64,000 nt of DNA from Laetiporus sulphureus 93-53. Taxonomy: Eukaryota > Basidiomycota > Agaricomycetes > Polyporales > Laetiporaceae. Location of the stretch: positions 71,943 through 135,942 of the forward strand of contig NW_024468574.1 in NCBI RefSeq assembly GCF_001632365.1, read 5' to 3'. Positions 48,043 through 59,613 of this stretch are shown one piece after another; within the stretch, counting starts at the first letter, position 1; every line of letters begins with the position of its first letter. Below the pieces are notes generated by a model. It had not been told where the DNA came from. It was given only the letters and a program-made list of their open reading frames with translations, and searched no databases. The translations under genes and the position numbers were made by a program.

Positions 48043-48552
48043 ACTGTAGAGGCGGCGAGCATTGCGTGGCGTAGATATTTGACGTACGTCTTCTATCGGC
48101 TCTTCCTTTGCTTGATATGCACCTGCTGACGCCGTACAAAACACCCAAGTTTTCCATGACAGATCTCTTGTACTTTATTGAATTGCAGTCGTGACATGCT
48201 CGGCAATTCTTGTCAGTATTGTGCAAGGGTCGTGACCAATAGTCGCGTTTTACGAATCCGTGCCAACGCCCATGCATCCACCGGTGATCAGCTGAGACTT
48301 GGCTTCTGCCATCACCGCGTCAGCTACCGAGAATTCGCTGTCTCACTAATGGTCTCACGTTACCCGCATTCTTGCTTTCGGGCGTAAAGTCTACTAATGG
48401 TTTGATGGCGAGTGGTTGCAGGCACTTAAAGCGTCCCTTGTGCGGGGCGCTCAGGCGTTGTGCGTCTGGCATCCTGTATGACCCCAGATTCTCCTGTCAA
48501 CCCCACCCACTGTCGAGCCTAACGCTCCTCCCTTCACCCGCAATTTGTCTTC

Positions 48553-49279
48553 ATGGTGAGCAATTTCCCCATATGTCGTCGCCAACTCCTGATGTGCATA
48601 TCATTGATAGTCTAGCGATACTTCATCGACCATCTCAAGTGGCGAAAGGGGCCGACGGCGCTCCCTCTCGAGCAGGTTGAAGGGGAAGCTGCGCTCGTTG
48701 TCTCGTAATGTGAGCCAGGCTAGCTATAAGCTCATCTCTCTTCCATTGATATCATCTTTCCCCCAGCACCCCACAAACCATTCAGCGCCGCTTATCGTAC
48801 CATCTGGAGGTGACTCAGAGACTAACACATTGGTGAGTACCACCAAGGTGACCCTTCGATGTCGTCGTCATCGTACCTCTCGAAGGTAAACTTCGGCATC
48901 GGCGAACACAATTTCCATGAGTATATTCTGGAAGAGCCAGAGCATGCTCAGGCCGAGGTTTGTTTACTTGCTCACTGCTCATTGTCGCAACACGGTATTC
49001 ATTAGGAGTCGACCTCCTATAGGAAGACGCCGAGGCATTGCTTGAGCAGGATAACAACGCTTGGACCGGCGGCAAGCCAGCTAAACCGAAGAAGAGGCGC
49101 GAGGCTGTAGCGGTGTCTTGCCCACCAGCAGGCTCCCCGCAGGTGCGATTAATGCGGAGTGCATGTTATTCGCTCGACCCTAATTCTTTTTGTTAATATC
49201 GCAGAACGCGACCCAGAGTGATTCTGGGACTTCCTCTGGACATCGTTCTTCGATGGTTAGGAGGCTCGCTCGCTCATGA
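48553..49279 (+). CDS. Unrecognised small protein, six-exon gene
   Basis: Not visible as a single open frame. I assemble it from splice signals: 48553-48555, 48611-48709, 48767-48832, 48886-48957, 49023-49142, 49205-49279 (435 nt, 144 aa). All introns are phase 0, and each has GT-AG ends. Exon 1 is only the ATG, as in the RVB2 gene next to it. The product has a Ser/Arg-rich basic N-terminus (SSDTSSTISSGERGRRRS, SRLKGKLRSLSRN), a middle part (APLIVPSGGDSETNTL, GEHNFHEYILEEP) that is acidic, a KPAKPKKRREA basic patch and a Ser-rich end. No domain is recognised. One acceptor is AAG rather than CAG/TAG. Transcript data are needed; an alternative 3' end past 49279 is possible. Confidence 0.5.
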
Positions 49280-49911
49280 CGAGCATCTCAGATGTTTTGC
49301 TCGTATGCTCCCACGTCTCTTTGTTTGTACTTTTTACGTACATAGTAGCTCAAGGAACTCGTCGTTCAAGACGGCTGAGCACTAACGATAGCAGCATGCC
49401 CCCTTCGCGTTCCTCGCCGGTCTCAACACGTCCGCATATACGTAAATATCTTGGATACCGCAGGTTCTCGTAGTCATCCGGTCTCATTGCAATGCATGCA
49501 TGTTACGCGACACATCTTGTGCAATCTCAGGAACATCCCAGGACAACATGTTGATTTGGGTTACGAATTTTTGTGTTGATGAACACGCAGCGAGAATGTG
49601 ATCACGGGCTTTCCTGTAAGCAGAGCAGTTTCCCCATCGAATGTTATGGCTGAGAATGTGCGGCTCCGTAGTCTGGTGTGGCCAGTTTAGTTTCGAAGCT
49701 CGAAGCGTTGTCTTTCTCATGTTGCTTGATCCGCGCTCTCGGTGTCTCTATTCGCGAACTGTGCGGTCGTCATAGCAGAATAAAAAGAGCATGAGATATA
49801 TTGCCCTCACTTGGGATGGAAGGAGAACTAAGGTTATACCGATGCGAAAGTCGTGCGTATCTCTGTCTAGTGGGGAATGACAACGCACGGAAACGTCACC
49901 CTCGGTTCACA
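49280..49911. other. Intergenic, convergent 3' flanks
   Basis: 632 bp. Short open frames only; no domain. 3' UTRs of the flanking genes are expected here. Confidence 0.4.
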
Positions 49912-51102
49912 TCAGCCAAACTTATCTTTCGCCAATTGCATGAACATGTCCATCGTTGCCTTGTCCTTCTGCCGGATTGCGTCCGCTCGCTCGCGTGCAG
50001 CTGTCAAACGCTCATCTCCCGCCCCATGGCGCTTTTCTTCGAACCGCTTACGCGACGCTTCGCGGCGAGCAATCCTATAATAGCATGAACATGAGCAGCC
50101 GTTGTCAAACAGATTCGTACCACGTGCACGCACCGTTCCTTGAAGCTATCTCCGCCTCCCATCAGCGTCGATTCGTCCAGCTCGAGCCCTTCGTCACCTC
50201 GTTCTCTAAAGGCGCGGTTGCCCTCCCGTTGCGCACGCTTTTTCTCCAGCATGCCCTCCCGTCCTACCTCCTTCGGCCCCACTACCTCCTCGACACGCTC
50301 CTTGGTCTCCTTACGCTCTCGCTTCCGGTTATAGTCGCGCTCTGCGGCGCGGTGCTCTTCTTCAGCTTCACGCGCGAGCGTAAGATCTGACTGTGAGGGG
50401 AGCGTCGGGCCTTGTATGCGGCCGCTCCTGCTGGAGCTGGACGGCTGGTCCGAACGCATGGGCCGCTTGTAGGTGGCTGCGCCGACTTCGTCGCGAGCGG
50501 CTCGCAGTGCAACGCTGTCCGCTTGGGACGTCTTGGAGGCGAACGACCATCGGTATGCGGTCTGGCTGCTGGCAGACGGTATGTCTATGCCTGCGTACAT
50601 AGATTCTGGCGTGCGCGTTAGAAAAGTTCATGTTGGCATACGATTCCCGTGCTCACTGGGTAGTTTTCCCCGGTTCCACGCCTATGTTCGGGAAATACAC
50701 CCTGAAAATTAGTACACTGCTTCGCCACACCGGGTCATTGATCTCACCTTCACAAATTTGCGGAAATACCTGCATGGATCCTTCAGCAATAGCCGTGTGA
50801 CGCCACCAATGCACACTCACTTCCGCGCTTTGTCACTCGACAGCTCATCGAAGTACTAACAAGAGATATCGATATGTTCAGTGCTTCTCTCAGCACCTGA
50901 AGCATGCAAGATGTACCTTATCCTTCTCATCTTTCAACCAAAGTCTGAACTCGTCGCTCTTGAGGAAGTAGTCGGACTCTGAGATGGGAGAGGCACCGCT
51001 GGGAAGATCAATACGCCGTTCTGGCGAGCGAGATCGCGAATGGTCGCGTTCGCGCGAACGAGATCGCTCCCGAGAGTATGAGCGATGTCGGTGCGAGGGC
51101 AT
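49912..51102 (-). CDS. SR-rich NKAPD1 (C11orf57)-like nuclear protein
   Basis: Six exons: 50917-51102, 50821-50855, 50748-50769, 50657-50681, 50134-50590, 49912-50074 (888 nt, 295 aa). It begins MPSHRHRSYSRERSRSRERD, an RS-type region. The conserved block follows: SDYFLKSDEFRLWLKDEKDK, YFDELSSDKARKYFRKFVK, AWNRGKLP, pieced together from three tiny exons (35, 22 and 25 nt). The C-terminal half is charged and helical (AAERDYNRKRERKETKERVEE; RKRFEEKRHG). Fungal relatives are usually hypothetical or loosely named RNA helicase-like; a nuclear RNA-processing role is inferred only from the RS region. An upstream in-frame ATG at 51147 is possible. Confidence 0.75.
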
Positions 51103-51384
51103 ATGTGGGTTCAGAATATGTGATGGCCGCGTCGCACGCACTGGCACTCGTATTGAGAAGCCACGCTAGCGCTCACGTGACGCATCCGTACTCCTGACTA
51201 TCTACTCGAGTCGACGACGCGATTGGCGTCGATTCGCCAAACCTCTCGGATGCGGAACGTAATATTACAAAGCTTGCATGGTATGGCTTATCATTGCATG
51301 AGCATAGGGTAGAAGAACAATGGTAAGACATAACCCCGTAGTGCGATGCGTGCGGAAAGAGAGAACGAGAGGAAGGAGGGACTT

Positions 51385-52037
51385 TTAAATCGTCGTCTCG
51401 TAGCGAACAGGGGCCATCGTCTGCGGTGCGTTGTCCTTTGTCGAGACAACGTGCGCAGTACGAGGCTGTGCGGGGATGCGTCTGAGATTCACCCGTTCTG
51501 CGTGATCGCAATTCAGCACTTCAGCAACAACGAACTGAGCGAAGTTGCACTCACCGCCCGTTTCCTTGGCCTTCATGTGCGCTTCGTGGTTACGCTTGAC
51601 GCGGTCCAAGAACTCTTGCCTGCACTTAGAGTGTCTGATGTGCTCAACGCGGATATTCACGCGCTTCTCAATGTAACGGTTGCCAACGACTTTGTGAACA
51701 ATGACGCCGACTGCGTTTGGTGTGACATTGTACACAATACCAGTCCGCCTACACAGGGCCATGGTTTAGAGTATCTCTCGAATGCATGAGCCTAGTCAGA
51801 CGTACCCGTGGTAGTATTTGTGCGGCATACCCTTCTGCTGGGCCGCATTTGCTTTAATGTCGACGATGTCTCCTACCCGGTAGGTGATGAGATACGTTGA
51901 CAATTTGATGGGGCCATGCTCTGCACAATCGACATTTAGCCGTTTCCAACAAGTCCCAAGACCAAGTTCGCCGCACCCTTGAAGCCCCGCTTGAACATGC
52001 CACGCGTACGCGCCCGGTAACCGTAGGAGTGCGGCAT
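51385..52037 (-). CDS. RPL21: 60S ribosomal protein eL21
   Basis: Four exons: 51977-52037, 51806-51920, 51555-51748, 51385-51497 (483 nt, 160 aa, exactly the usual length). It reads [20 protein letters not shown], then [39 protein letters not shown], and ends [25 protein letters not shown]. The last intron (51498-51554) is 57 nt, divisible by three and free of stops, so retaining it would insert 19 residues between KETG and ERVNL. Conservation of KETGERVNL-type sequence in eL21 shows that it is an intron. The gene is divergently paired with uS4. Confidence 0.96.
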
Positions 52038-52309
52038 CTTGAGAACTAAGACAGAGTAGGATTAGCCGTGCAGCACAACGACAGAGCAAGCAAGCAAAAT
52101 ACTGACATTGGTCGGCGTTGGCCCTGTGGCTATTGCTAGTATTGAGAACAGAGCACAGTAGCAGCTTCGGCAGTTGCCGGGTGGCTGTCGATGAGAACTA
52201 CACAGTTGTGGCGCAGAATAACCTTGGTGTTTGCCTGCATTTGGACATCATAGAATCCGCAAGGTAGCACTAGGATCCCTCATCGCCGTAGCCGACCCTC
52301 TCAAGCAAA
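52038..52309. promoter_or_regulatory. Shared promoter of eL21 and uS4 genes
   Basis: 272 bp between divergent ribosomal protein start codons. It should coordinate a large- and a small-subunit gene. I see no clear TATA box; short pyrimidine tracts flank both starts. Confidence 0.6.
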
Positions 52310-53138
52310 ATGCCTAGGTAATGTCCTCGCAGTCTGCAAGTGAGATGCTGTTTGTGTTAATGTTGTGTATCCAGGGCTCCGCGGAATCACAGCAAGACGT
52401 GAGCGTTTTTCTTCTTCAAGATCCACTGTAGTGGAGGGATGCACCGTGCTGATTGAAAGCCGTGCCCCATTATCATTACGATCACAGCTATAAGGTTCCC
52501 CGTCGTCCCTTTGAGACCGCTCGTCTCGATGCGGAGTTGAAGGTGAGTGAGATTTCGTGCTGTATAGTTTTTGATTCTGAAGGCGACGCGCCCAGCTCGC
52601 CGGCGAGTATGGTTTGCGCAACAAGCGCGAGATCTGGCGCATTGGCCTCATTCTGTCCAAGATTCGTCGTGCTGCTCGTGAGCTGCTCAAGCTCGACGCC
52701 AAGGACCCCAAGCGTCTTTTCGAGGGCAACGCCCTCATTCGCCGACTTGTCCGCATCGGTGTGCTCGACGAGTCGCGCATGCGTCTCGATTACGTGTTGT
52801 CGTTGAAGATCGAAGACTTCTTAGAGCGACGGTTGCAGACCCAAGTCTTCAAGAGCGGGCTCGCCAAGAGCATTCACCATGCGCGCGTGTTGATTAGGCA
52901 ACGACACATCCGGTGCGTACATTGAAGGATCACTCCTGCGCATCCTGTGACCTCTGTGCACAGTGTTGGGAAGCAGATCGTCAACATCCCTTCATTCGTC
53001 GTTCGTCTTGACTCTCAAAAGCACATCGACTTCGCTCTCACGTCGCCATACGGTGGAGGCCGTCCTGGTCGCGTCAAGCGCAAGCGTGCTGCTGCGGCCG
53101 CGAAGAAGGAAGAGGGTGGAGAGGAGGAGGAAGAGTAA
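52310..53138 (+). CDS. RPS9: 40S ribosomal protein uS4 (yeast S9)
   Basis: Five exons: 52310-52317, 52375-52398, 52488-52542, 52596-52912, 52964-53138 (579 nt, 192 aa). The first two exons are 8 and 24 nt and give [11 protein letters not shown], the conserved start. The rest follows eukaryotic uS4: [49 protein letters not shown], the S4 RNA-binding domain [18 protein letters not shown] through [20 protein letters not shown], and a basic then acidic tail ending EEGGEEEEE. It belongs to the small subunit's decoding-fidelity (ram) neighbourhood. Confidence 0.97.
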
Positions 53139-53665
53139 ACGAGTCGCTTGCTGCGCTTTTTCGTATGTCATCATCTCATGTGGTTGTATGTTTATGGCTG
53201 CGTTTGCAATATGTTTTGCGTTCTCACCATATCATGCATCCGTTATATCATTTATCAGCAGTCATTTGCTCTCAAAATCGAGTGGCGAAACGGTCACTGC
53301 TGTGTCGGCTCGACACTCTGAAGGTACAGGAACAATCCATCCGAAAATGCACTGTGTTACTCCGGCATGGTTGTTTTACTGGCGAAGGGCTCATATGGTT
53401 TGTATGACGGTATCTGTCCCGTGAACTCTGTATGAAATGATTTTACTTGCGAGCCTTCGCGTATTTCCATCTCTACCGCTTGAAATGGGATGAGTCTGCT
53501 TTGATTACCGACAGTTCGCACGTTGAGGTTCTTGCTCGTGACATGGAAGAAGTTAGTGGGCTGTTTCTTATCGTGTGCTTGCCTGCTTACTCAATGTCTC
53601 CGAAGGCATGATATAGAGGGGGCTCAGCTACTCGACCGCCGGTCTAGTACGGCTCACAAACCATA
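53139..53665. other. Intergenic between uS4 and GH20 pseudogene
   Basis: 527 AT-richer bases, 3' UTR of uS4 and promoter of the GH20 copy. No gene seen. Confidence 0.4.
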
Positions 53666-55786
53666 ATGCTGGAGCCTGTCGGAAAGAGTGCCTGTGCAGT
53701 CCTGTGCGTCGCGTTGGCTGTCATCTGGTCGGTAAGCGGACAAAACCAAGGTCTACAGCCGCAGATCCCCTCCATTGCATCTTTCGCTCAGAGACAAGGT
53801 GTGTTCGAGCTTTCTCGTAATGTTACAATCGTCATCGATGGCGAATACGGTCTGGAGGGCTCACCTTCAGCCTTGACCTTCGCTGAGACGTTCCGCACGG
53901 ATCTCACAAGCGTCGCTGGCTATGATTACATTGCTCCTGTGGTAGTAGGTACACATTCATCGGGGACTGCATCTTTCCCTGTGATCTACCTCGTTGTCGA
54001 CCCCACGCTACAGTTCTCCCTATACAACGGCAGGTTCACACTGGACGGGTATGATTTCGAGATCACTGATCAAACGTATACAGTTAGGGCCGCGGCACCT
54101 ATTGGCGTGTGGTGGGGAGCTGTGACTATGTTACAACAGGTCGCCCTTGCAAGTAATGACGGTACCATCGCAATTCCCACTGGATCTGGGACAGATTCTC
54201 CTGGGTGGGAGATTCGCGGCTTCATGCTGGATGCCGGCAGGCATTGGTTCGACACTCAGTTCCTTAGTGAGTGCATTACGGGATATACCTGCCTCATGTT
54301 GCATGCGCTTGACTACATATCTAACCAGCGGAATTATGCATCGATGCATCCTTTTTCAAGATCAATGAGTTCCACGTCCATGCATCAGACAACCTCTATA
54401 ATCCCGACTTCTTGTACGGCACAGGCTGGAAGGAGCTCTATGCAGCCTTTCGTTTCCAGCCTCCACCGGGCTCTCCTATCGACGGCCTAGTTCCCAGACG
54501 GAATGAGAGCTGGCCTCAGGCCGAGTTTCTCGCCTTCCAGGAGACTTGCACGAACCATGGAGTCACCGTTATCCCCGAAATAGACACTCCCGGGCATTCA
54601 CTTGTGATCACACAGTGGAAACCAGAGCTGATGCTCAGTGGTCAACCCGATCTTTTAAATACGTCCTATCCGGAGACAATTCCTACTGTCAAGTCCATAT
54701 GGCAGCAATTCCTCCCGTGGTTCAGCTCGCCCGAGGTATCTATCGGCGCGGGTGAATATAACTCCTCGCTTGGCGACGAATACATTTCGTTTGTGAACGA
54801 GATTGTCCGAATTCATGTACACGGAAGCGGGCAAATCAATCCGTATCTGGGGCACGTACGAGCCTAGCACGACCGAGTCCGTCTCCAAAAATATCACTAT
54901 CCAGCACTGGTACTTCCCGGATGCAGATATTCCCGTCCAACTTCTGGCAGAAGGATACCATGTCATCAACTCCGAACAGTACTTCCTCTACCTAGACGGC
55001 AAATACTCCGATGAGAATAACTACCCATACACGCTCAACCTCACACGCATGTTTGGCGGCGCTCCGGACGGCAGTGGATGGGCACCCAACATTTTTTCCC
55101 CTCTCGACCCGACAAACAATACAACACCCGATAACCCCCTGCTGCGCGGGGCGATCATGGCGTTGTGGTCAGACTGGGGAAACAACGCCACTACCGACCT
55201 CGAGGACTACTACCAGCTCGCCAACAGCCTCGCTGTCGTAGGCGAGAAGACCTGGGCTAGATTCGGCGTGCGCTCCTCAGAGCTCACGCGCGAGCAGTTT
55301 GAAGCAGCGTACCCTATCCTGAATGCAGCCGCACCAGGCCAGAACCTGAATCGCGTCGTCAAGCCGGAAGACGGCAACGTTGTGTACGAGTATCCGTCGA
55401 CGTACGCAGGTATGATAACACCATATGCTTCTGTCGGTCCGCCCTACACCCTCAAATTCAGCGTTCGGCCTCATCCACAGTCCCCTCTGAGCGGCATTCT
55501 ATTCGCGGGAGAAGACTCGAAGCTTCATGCTGCGAATCTCACATTCGAAGCTACAGGCCAGCTGTATCCGCTAGGATACATATTGCCTTCAGATGCCTTT
55601 ACGACCGTGGAGATTCATGCCACAAGGGATTACACGTACGCCATCATTAACGGCGACAAGGAGACTCCGTGATACTGGTATACCATCATGGACATCTGGG
55701 GTGAGTACATGGAAGTGGCTAATATGTCGTTCGCGGCACCCGCACGGCAGATTGGGAGCGAAGGGTTTGGAAGCGCAGATCGTTGA
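53666..55786 (+). pseudogene. GH20 beta-N-acetylhexosaminidase-type gene, disabled
   Basis: Secreted GH20 glycosidases cleave terminal GlcNAc/GalNAc, for example from chitin oligomers. This copy has a signal peptide (ACAVLCVALAVIWSVSG), the N-terminal GH20b-like domain and catalytic-barrel motifs: WEIRGFMLDAGRHWF, FFKINEFHVHASDNL, TVIPEIDTPGH and later LWSDWGN. One intron is clear (54267-54328). Three lesions follow. The catalytic Asp-Glu pair is Gly-Glu (SIGAGEY, codon 54751-54753). The frame then shifts by +1 at about 54802-54805, with no GT-AG intron to explain it. Finally, TGA at 55670-55672 interrupts the frame, which continues with conserved-looking sequence (YWYTIMDIWGEYM, NMSFAAP) to 55786. 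A sequencing error could explain the shift, but three independent defects favour a pseudogene. Confidence 0.8.
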
Positions 55787-55984
55787 ATGCTGCATTCAAT
55801 GAAAAATACAGATACAACATTTGATTGCGAGACGACCATATGGATGATGTACAAACTTTGTGGTAGGAATCGTCCCAGTTAGCATGTTTTACATAACATC
55901 GGGAAAGGACGATGAACGTATGTGATAGAAAACAATACAAACCGGTGCTCAAGAAAGGCCATGCGAGAACAGAACTGTGGGATT

Positions 55985-57837
55985 TTACGCACACTGCCTC
56001 TTCACTGCGCGGCGTCCGCTGCGGCCAAGCTGCGTTGAAGGCCCAGCGCGATGACTTGATCGAGGGTCATAATGCAGTGGCACCGCTTCCCCATAATACG
56101 CAGGGTCATCTCGGTACGGATCCATAGCATAGTAGCCGTTGTTGCGCGGCCATTCGCCGTAAGTAGTCAGTGCACGAGAGTCATCACGGTAAGATGACCC
56201 TCCGGGAGGATACGGCGCCCGCAACCGACGATCTTGATAGCTCTGCTGCTGTAGCGGGAGCTTTTGTCGAGGACGGAGTTTCAGGTCCTGAAGGGCGCGC
56301 TCGAGGCTGCCCGAATCGACAATATTCTGCAAGTTCTCGCGCCCGGCCAATGTCTAGAGCGGCATCGGCCTATAAGTGCACAGCACTAGGTTCTGCCGAA
56401 ATCGGGGAGGGTCAGTACAACACGCACCTCAGGAGATATACCCAGTATGGTGCCGAGGATGTTGCTGTGCGTTATTGCGAACGGATAGCTGTGCAACACA
56501 TAATGCGCCTCGCGAAATGCAGTCCGCACTTGTTTGATCTTGCCCGTCGGCCGTCCGATGTCGTGGTCTATGATCATGAGTAAGCCGCTGGAGCTTTGCG
56601 GCGAGAGCATTGCACACCTGGGTTTACCAGACACTCGATAGACAGATGTTCCGGAAGCGATGGCATCTGCCATCCCCTGTCCTCCTTGCTGACAAGTCCT
56701 CCATTCGTTATAGATATGCAAGAGTCTTCATAATCGAACTCGTTGCCGTAGTAATCGAGAAAGGCGAGTACAAGCCGTCCAAGAGATTCCCTCTCGAGCG
56801 GCTTCTCAATCTCATCGAGATGTATCTTCTTCGGATTGAGCTTGTTAAACAACGATCCATTAATCGTAGTGGAGTTATCAGATAGGTCAGGATTACCTGC
56901 AGAAAACTGATCGCTAAGCAGATGATCGAGTAACCGCTTAGTCCTCCTTCTGATGCGTTGTTCAAGCGTAGTCGAGACATATACCCTTTCAGTACCATAA
57001 CGAGGTATCGGAGAGCAGGCATCTTGTCAATGTAGTCCTTTATTATGGGGACTGCCTTTACACCGTCAGTGGAGTTTACACTGATGTCCACCTTGAACGA
57101 TCCTAGAAATAGTTAAGATTACGAGCGCATATACGCGGCTGAGATCCAACGGAGGGCTTACCAAGTTCCGGAACGGTCGTCAATGAAATGATCGGTACGC
57201 GTGCTCGATGTCTCACGAAAGAATCGCGCGTTAAAAGTGAGTTATTGAGCGCCGCCGAGAGTTGGAAGAGCACTCTCTTCCTGGCCTCGAAGTCAAGTTC
57301 TCCAGGTACGGTCATCGCAAGGTCAATATCGCTTCCATCGATCTACAGTTGAATAAAACGCTCTGGGAGAATGAATAGTGCTCACCTATCTGGTAGATTG
57401 AGATTCTGCGCTGTACTGCCAAACATAGCCAAGTTGGCTTTGGGGAACCGCTTCCTAACAACGTCTCTGACACGTGTGACGATCTTTTCGCGTGCTCGCC
57501 TCTCCTGATCTGTCGGAATGATATAGGATACATAGGCGACGATCTCATCATGTAGTCTAATCCAGCAATCAGAGCTTCTGCACTTCGGATACAGCTGCAG
57601 ATACAATACTCACCGTTGCTCCTTGCTCTCGTACGCTGCCATGCCTAATGAGTCGTTCCATGGCCAGAGAGTGCCCTCAGTCGCGGTTATGAAGCGGTTC
57701 TTCTTAGCCCTCTTCCTCTTCGCGGTACCCTGTCTGGCACCGTCCGGTTCATCGTGCGTCGCGCTCGCCGACGAAGTCGATGCAGCTGTTTCAGTCCCGT
57801 CTCGATGGGCCGCTAGTACATCTGCGTAGGTAGGCAT
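55985..57837 (-). CDS. TRF4: Non-canonical poly(A) polymerase, Trf4/Cid14 type
   Basis: Catalytic subunit of the nuclear TRAMP complex, which adds short A-tails to RNAs for exosome decay. Seven exons: 57614-57837, 57386-57556, 57162-57331, 56897-57102, 56618-56840, 56428-56567, 55985-56353 (1503 nt, 500 aa). The nucleotidyltransferase motif is GSTAQNLNLPD then SDIDLAMTV, with the Asp pair at about 133 and 135; the third Asp lies in FKVDISVN. The PAP-associated region follows: GGLSGYSIICLAISFLQ, LVLAFLDYYGNEFDYED, DHDIGRPTGKIKQVRTAFREA. The C-terminus is Arg/Tyr-rich and disordered. Two acceptors are AAG. The N-terminus before LHDEIVAYVSYI is short, with a KRKRAKKNR nuclear signal. Confidence 0.93.
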
Positions 57838-58111
57838 TTTGAGCTGTCGCTTTTCACGTGAAGCGACATGTATATGCGCGTCGCCAGATGGATGAGTGAG
57901 CTAAGTTGCATTAATGCAGCAGCACGTGCTACCAAACTCTCTGTTGATCGGCGCCTAAACCAAGCCTCAGACTCCTTTGCCACAACAATCGACCTGCTCT
58001 GACTGTTCACCGGTACCTTATGCACTGAATTATCTATCCACGCCATACACAAAAACAGCAGAGTTCCTTGACTGTGCGGGTGCCACATCGCCATCTGGTA
58101 TCGTTTCGCGC

Positions 58112-59613
58112 TCACGACCATATCTTGATGTCGTCTGCGCTGGGTCCTACTGGTCTGTCCGACGCAGCAAGGTTGCACTGATGATATGTCCTTATCTGGT
58201 CTGGCTTGAGATTTCCTGTCACAGAATGCATGGCGCCTCTGTTGTGGAAAATGATCAAGTCCTTGGCACGCCTGCATACCATGGAACAGGCACCTCATCA
58301 GTTCGGTGCGAGCGGCATTAATTATCACCGGCGCTCCAGCAAACTCACCAATCATGCGGATACACGAGCTAGGCAGCAGCCAAGTTTGAGCATACTGGAC
58401 CAACACCAGGGTAATTATAAGGCTTACCTGTGGAGCGATTCCTGGCCTTTGCATCTGGTATAGCAGATCACGGAGCTCTTGCAGATCTGTGATGTGGCCT
58501 CCGTCCGGATATAGTGCATCTTCCCTCTGCGCGCTTTCAGGTAGCGGGTCCACCATCAGCTCCGCAGCACACATAGGGTGGACCTGCAGATGCAGATCGC
58601 CGGTCACCGGGTTTTTCCAGCACTGTCAAGCACAGTTTCGATAACTCGCAAATGGCCATAAGAAGACCGCTTGATAGTCATGCTCACCAGCGGGAGTACC
58701 TGGATCTTCGACTCCTCCCATTCAGGAAGCAGATCGTACCGCATCTCGAGCCCCTCCGTCTCAATTCCCAGCCCGGTCGGCTTGGCCTTTGCCGTTGAGA
58801 TCCAAACGTATGGGTGCGGCGCGTACTTGACACTACTCCGCACCGCCAAGCTCTTCAGCGCGTGCGGAAGGATATCGAACATGGTCTTCCCCGACACGAA
58901 CGCCGTCGCAGCCAGCGGGACCTCGAGCTCGTCGCCTGTCCCATCGTCGTACTTCACCATCTGTCGGGGGCCCTGCGGTACGTTGATCCCGTACAGCGTC
59001 GTCACCCGCGGCGGATTGAAGTCATAGAACGCGGCGTCCATGTGCCACCGGACGAATCGCGTCGCACCCTTCTCCTGGTCTTCGGCCGATTGGTGTGCCT
59101 TGTGCCAAGTCTTGTGCGACGGATGCTGCAGCGTCAGCTCTGGGATGCCTTCGTGATCGTAGATGGTGCCGTTCCCGACGAGATAGACTTGTGGAACGGC
59201 AGGCACCGCCCTCAGGGTCTGGTGTAGAATGGAGGACTTGGTGTTCTCGATCTTCTTGTTGCCGTGTCCGAAGCTCTCGGACGTTGGGTCAAAGGCCTGT
59301 GTGCGTCTGGACTCTAGAGCATGAAGGCAGCGGGCTTGAGGAACCACGTACCTTCGCCAACGCATACTGCTGCGCTGGACTCAAGTCGACGTTGCGAAAC
59401 AACAAAGCGCTGTGCTATACGATTGTTTGTTTACTGCGCTACGTCACGCATATTTCCGACTGCACGAACCTTGTAGAGTAGCTCTTCAATCTGCTTGAAT
59501 TCCGCAGGATCCAGCGATCTCAGGTCTACTCCGCGGACCTCCCTCCCAAAGTTTGCGAACTTGGTGGCATCTGCGGAATGCGGAAGTGGTAGCGGGACGA
59601 CCTCGATGGCCAT
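58112..59613 (-). CDS. TauD-family Fe(II)/2-oxoglutarate dioxygenase, XanA-like (copy 1)
   Basis: Six exons: 59470-59613, 59352-59414, 58688-59296, 58428-58622, 58349-58368, 58112-58271 (1191 nt, 396 aa). Family members in fungi include the 2-oxoglutarate-dependent xanthine dioxygenase XanA, which makes uric acid from xanthine. Motifs: FGREVRGVDL, HSALLFRNVDLSP, AFDPTSESFGHG, the iron ligands in RWHMDAAFYD (His154, Asp156), DDGTGDELEVPL, CWKNPVTGDLHLQVHP, and the distal ligand in FHNRGAMHSV (about His359), then RTYHQCNLAAS. All three metal ligands are present. A 20-nt exon codes for LVYPHDW. It shares every exon length with copy 2 downstream on the same strand. Xanthine as substrate is inferred from family resemblance. 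Confidence 0.88.

Noticed and set aside
52318..52487. Intronic snoRNA in the uS4 gene
   Set aside because: Introns are 57-89 nt and show no convincing paired C and D boxes or H/ACA hairpins.
54412..54867. Separate gene starting inside the GH20 region
   Set aside because: It is the middle of the GH20 frame before the frame shift, not an independent gene.
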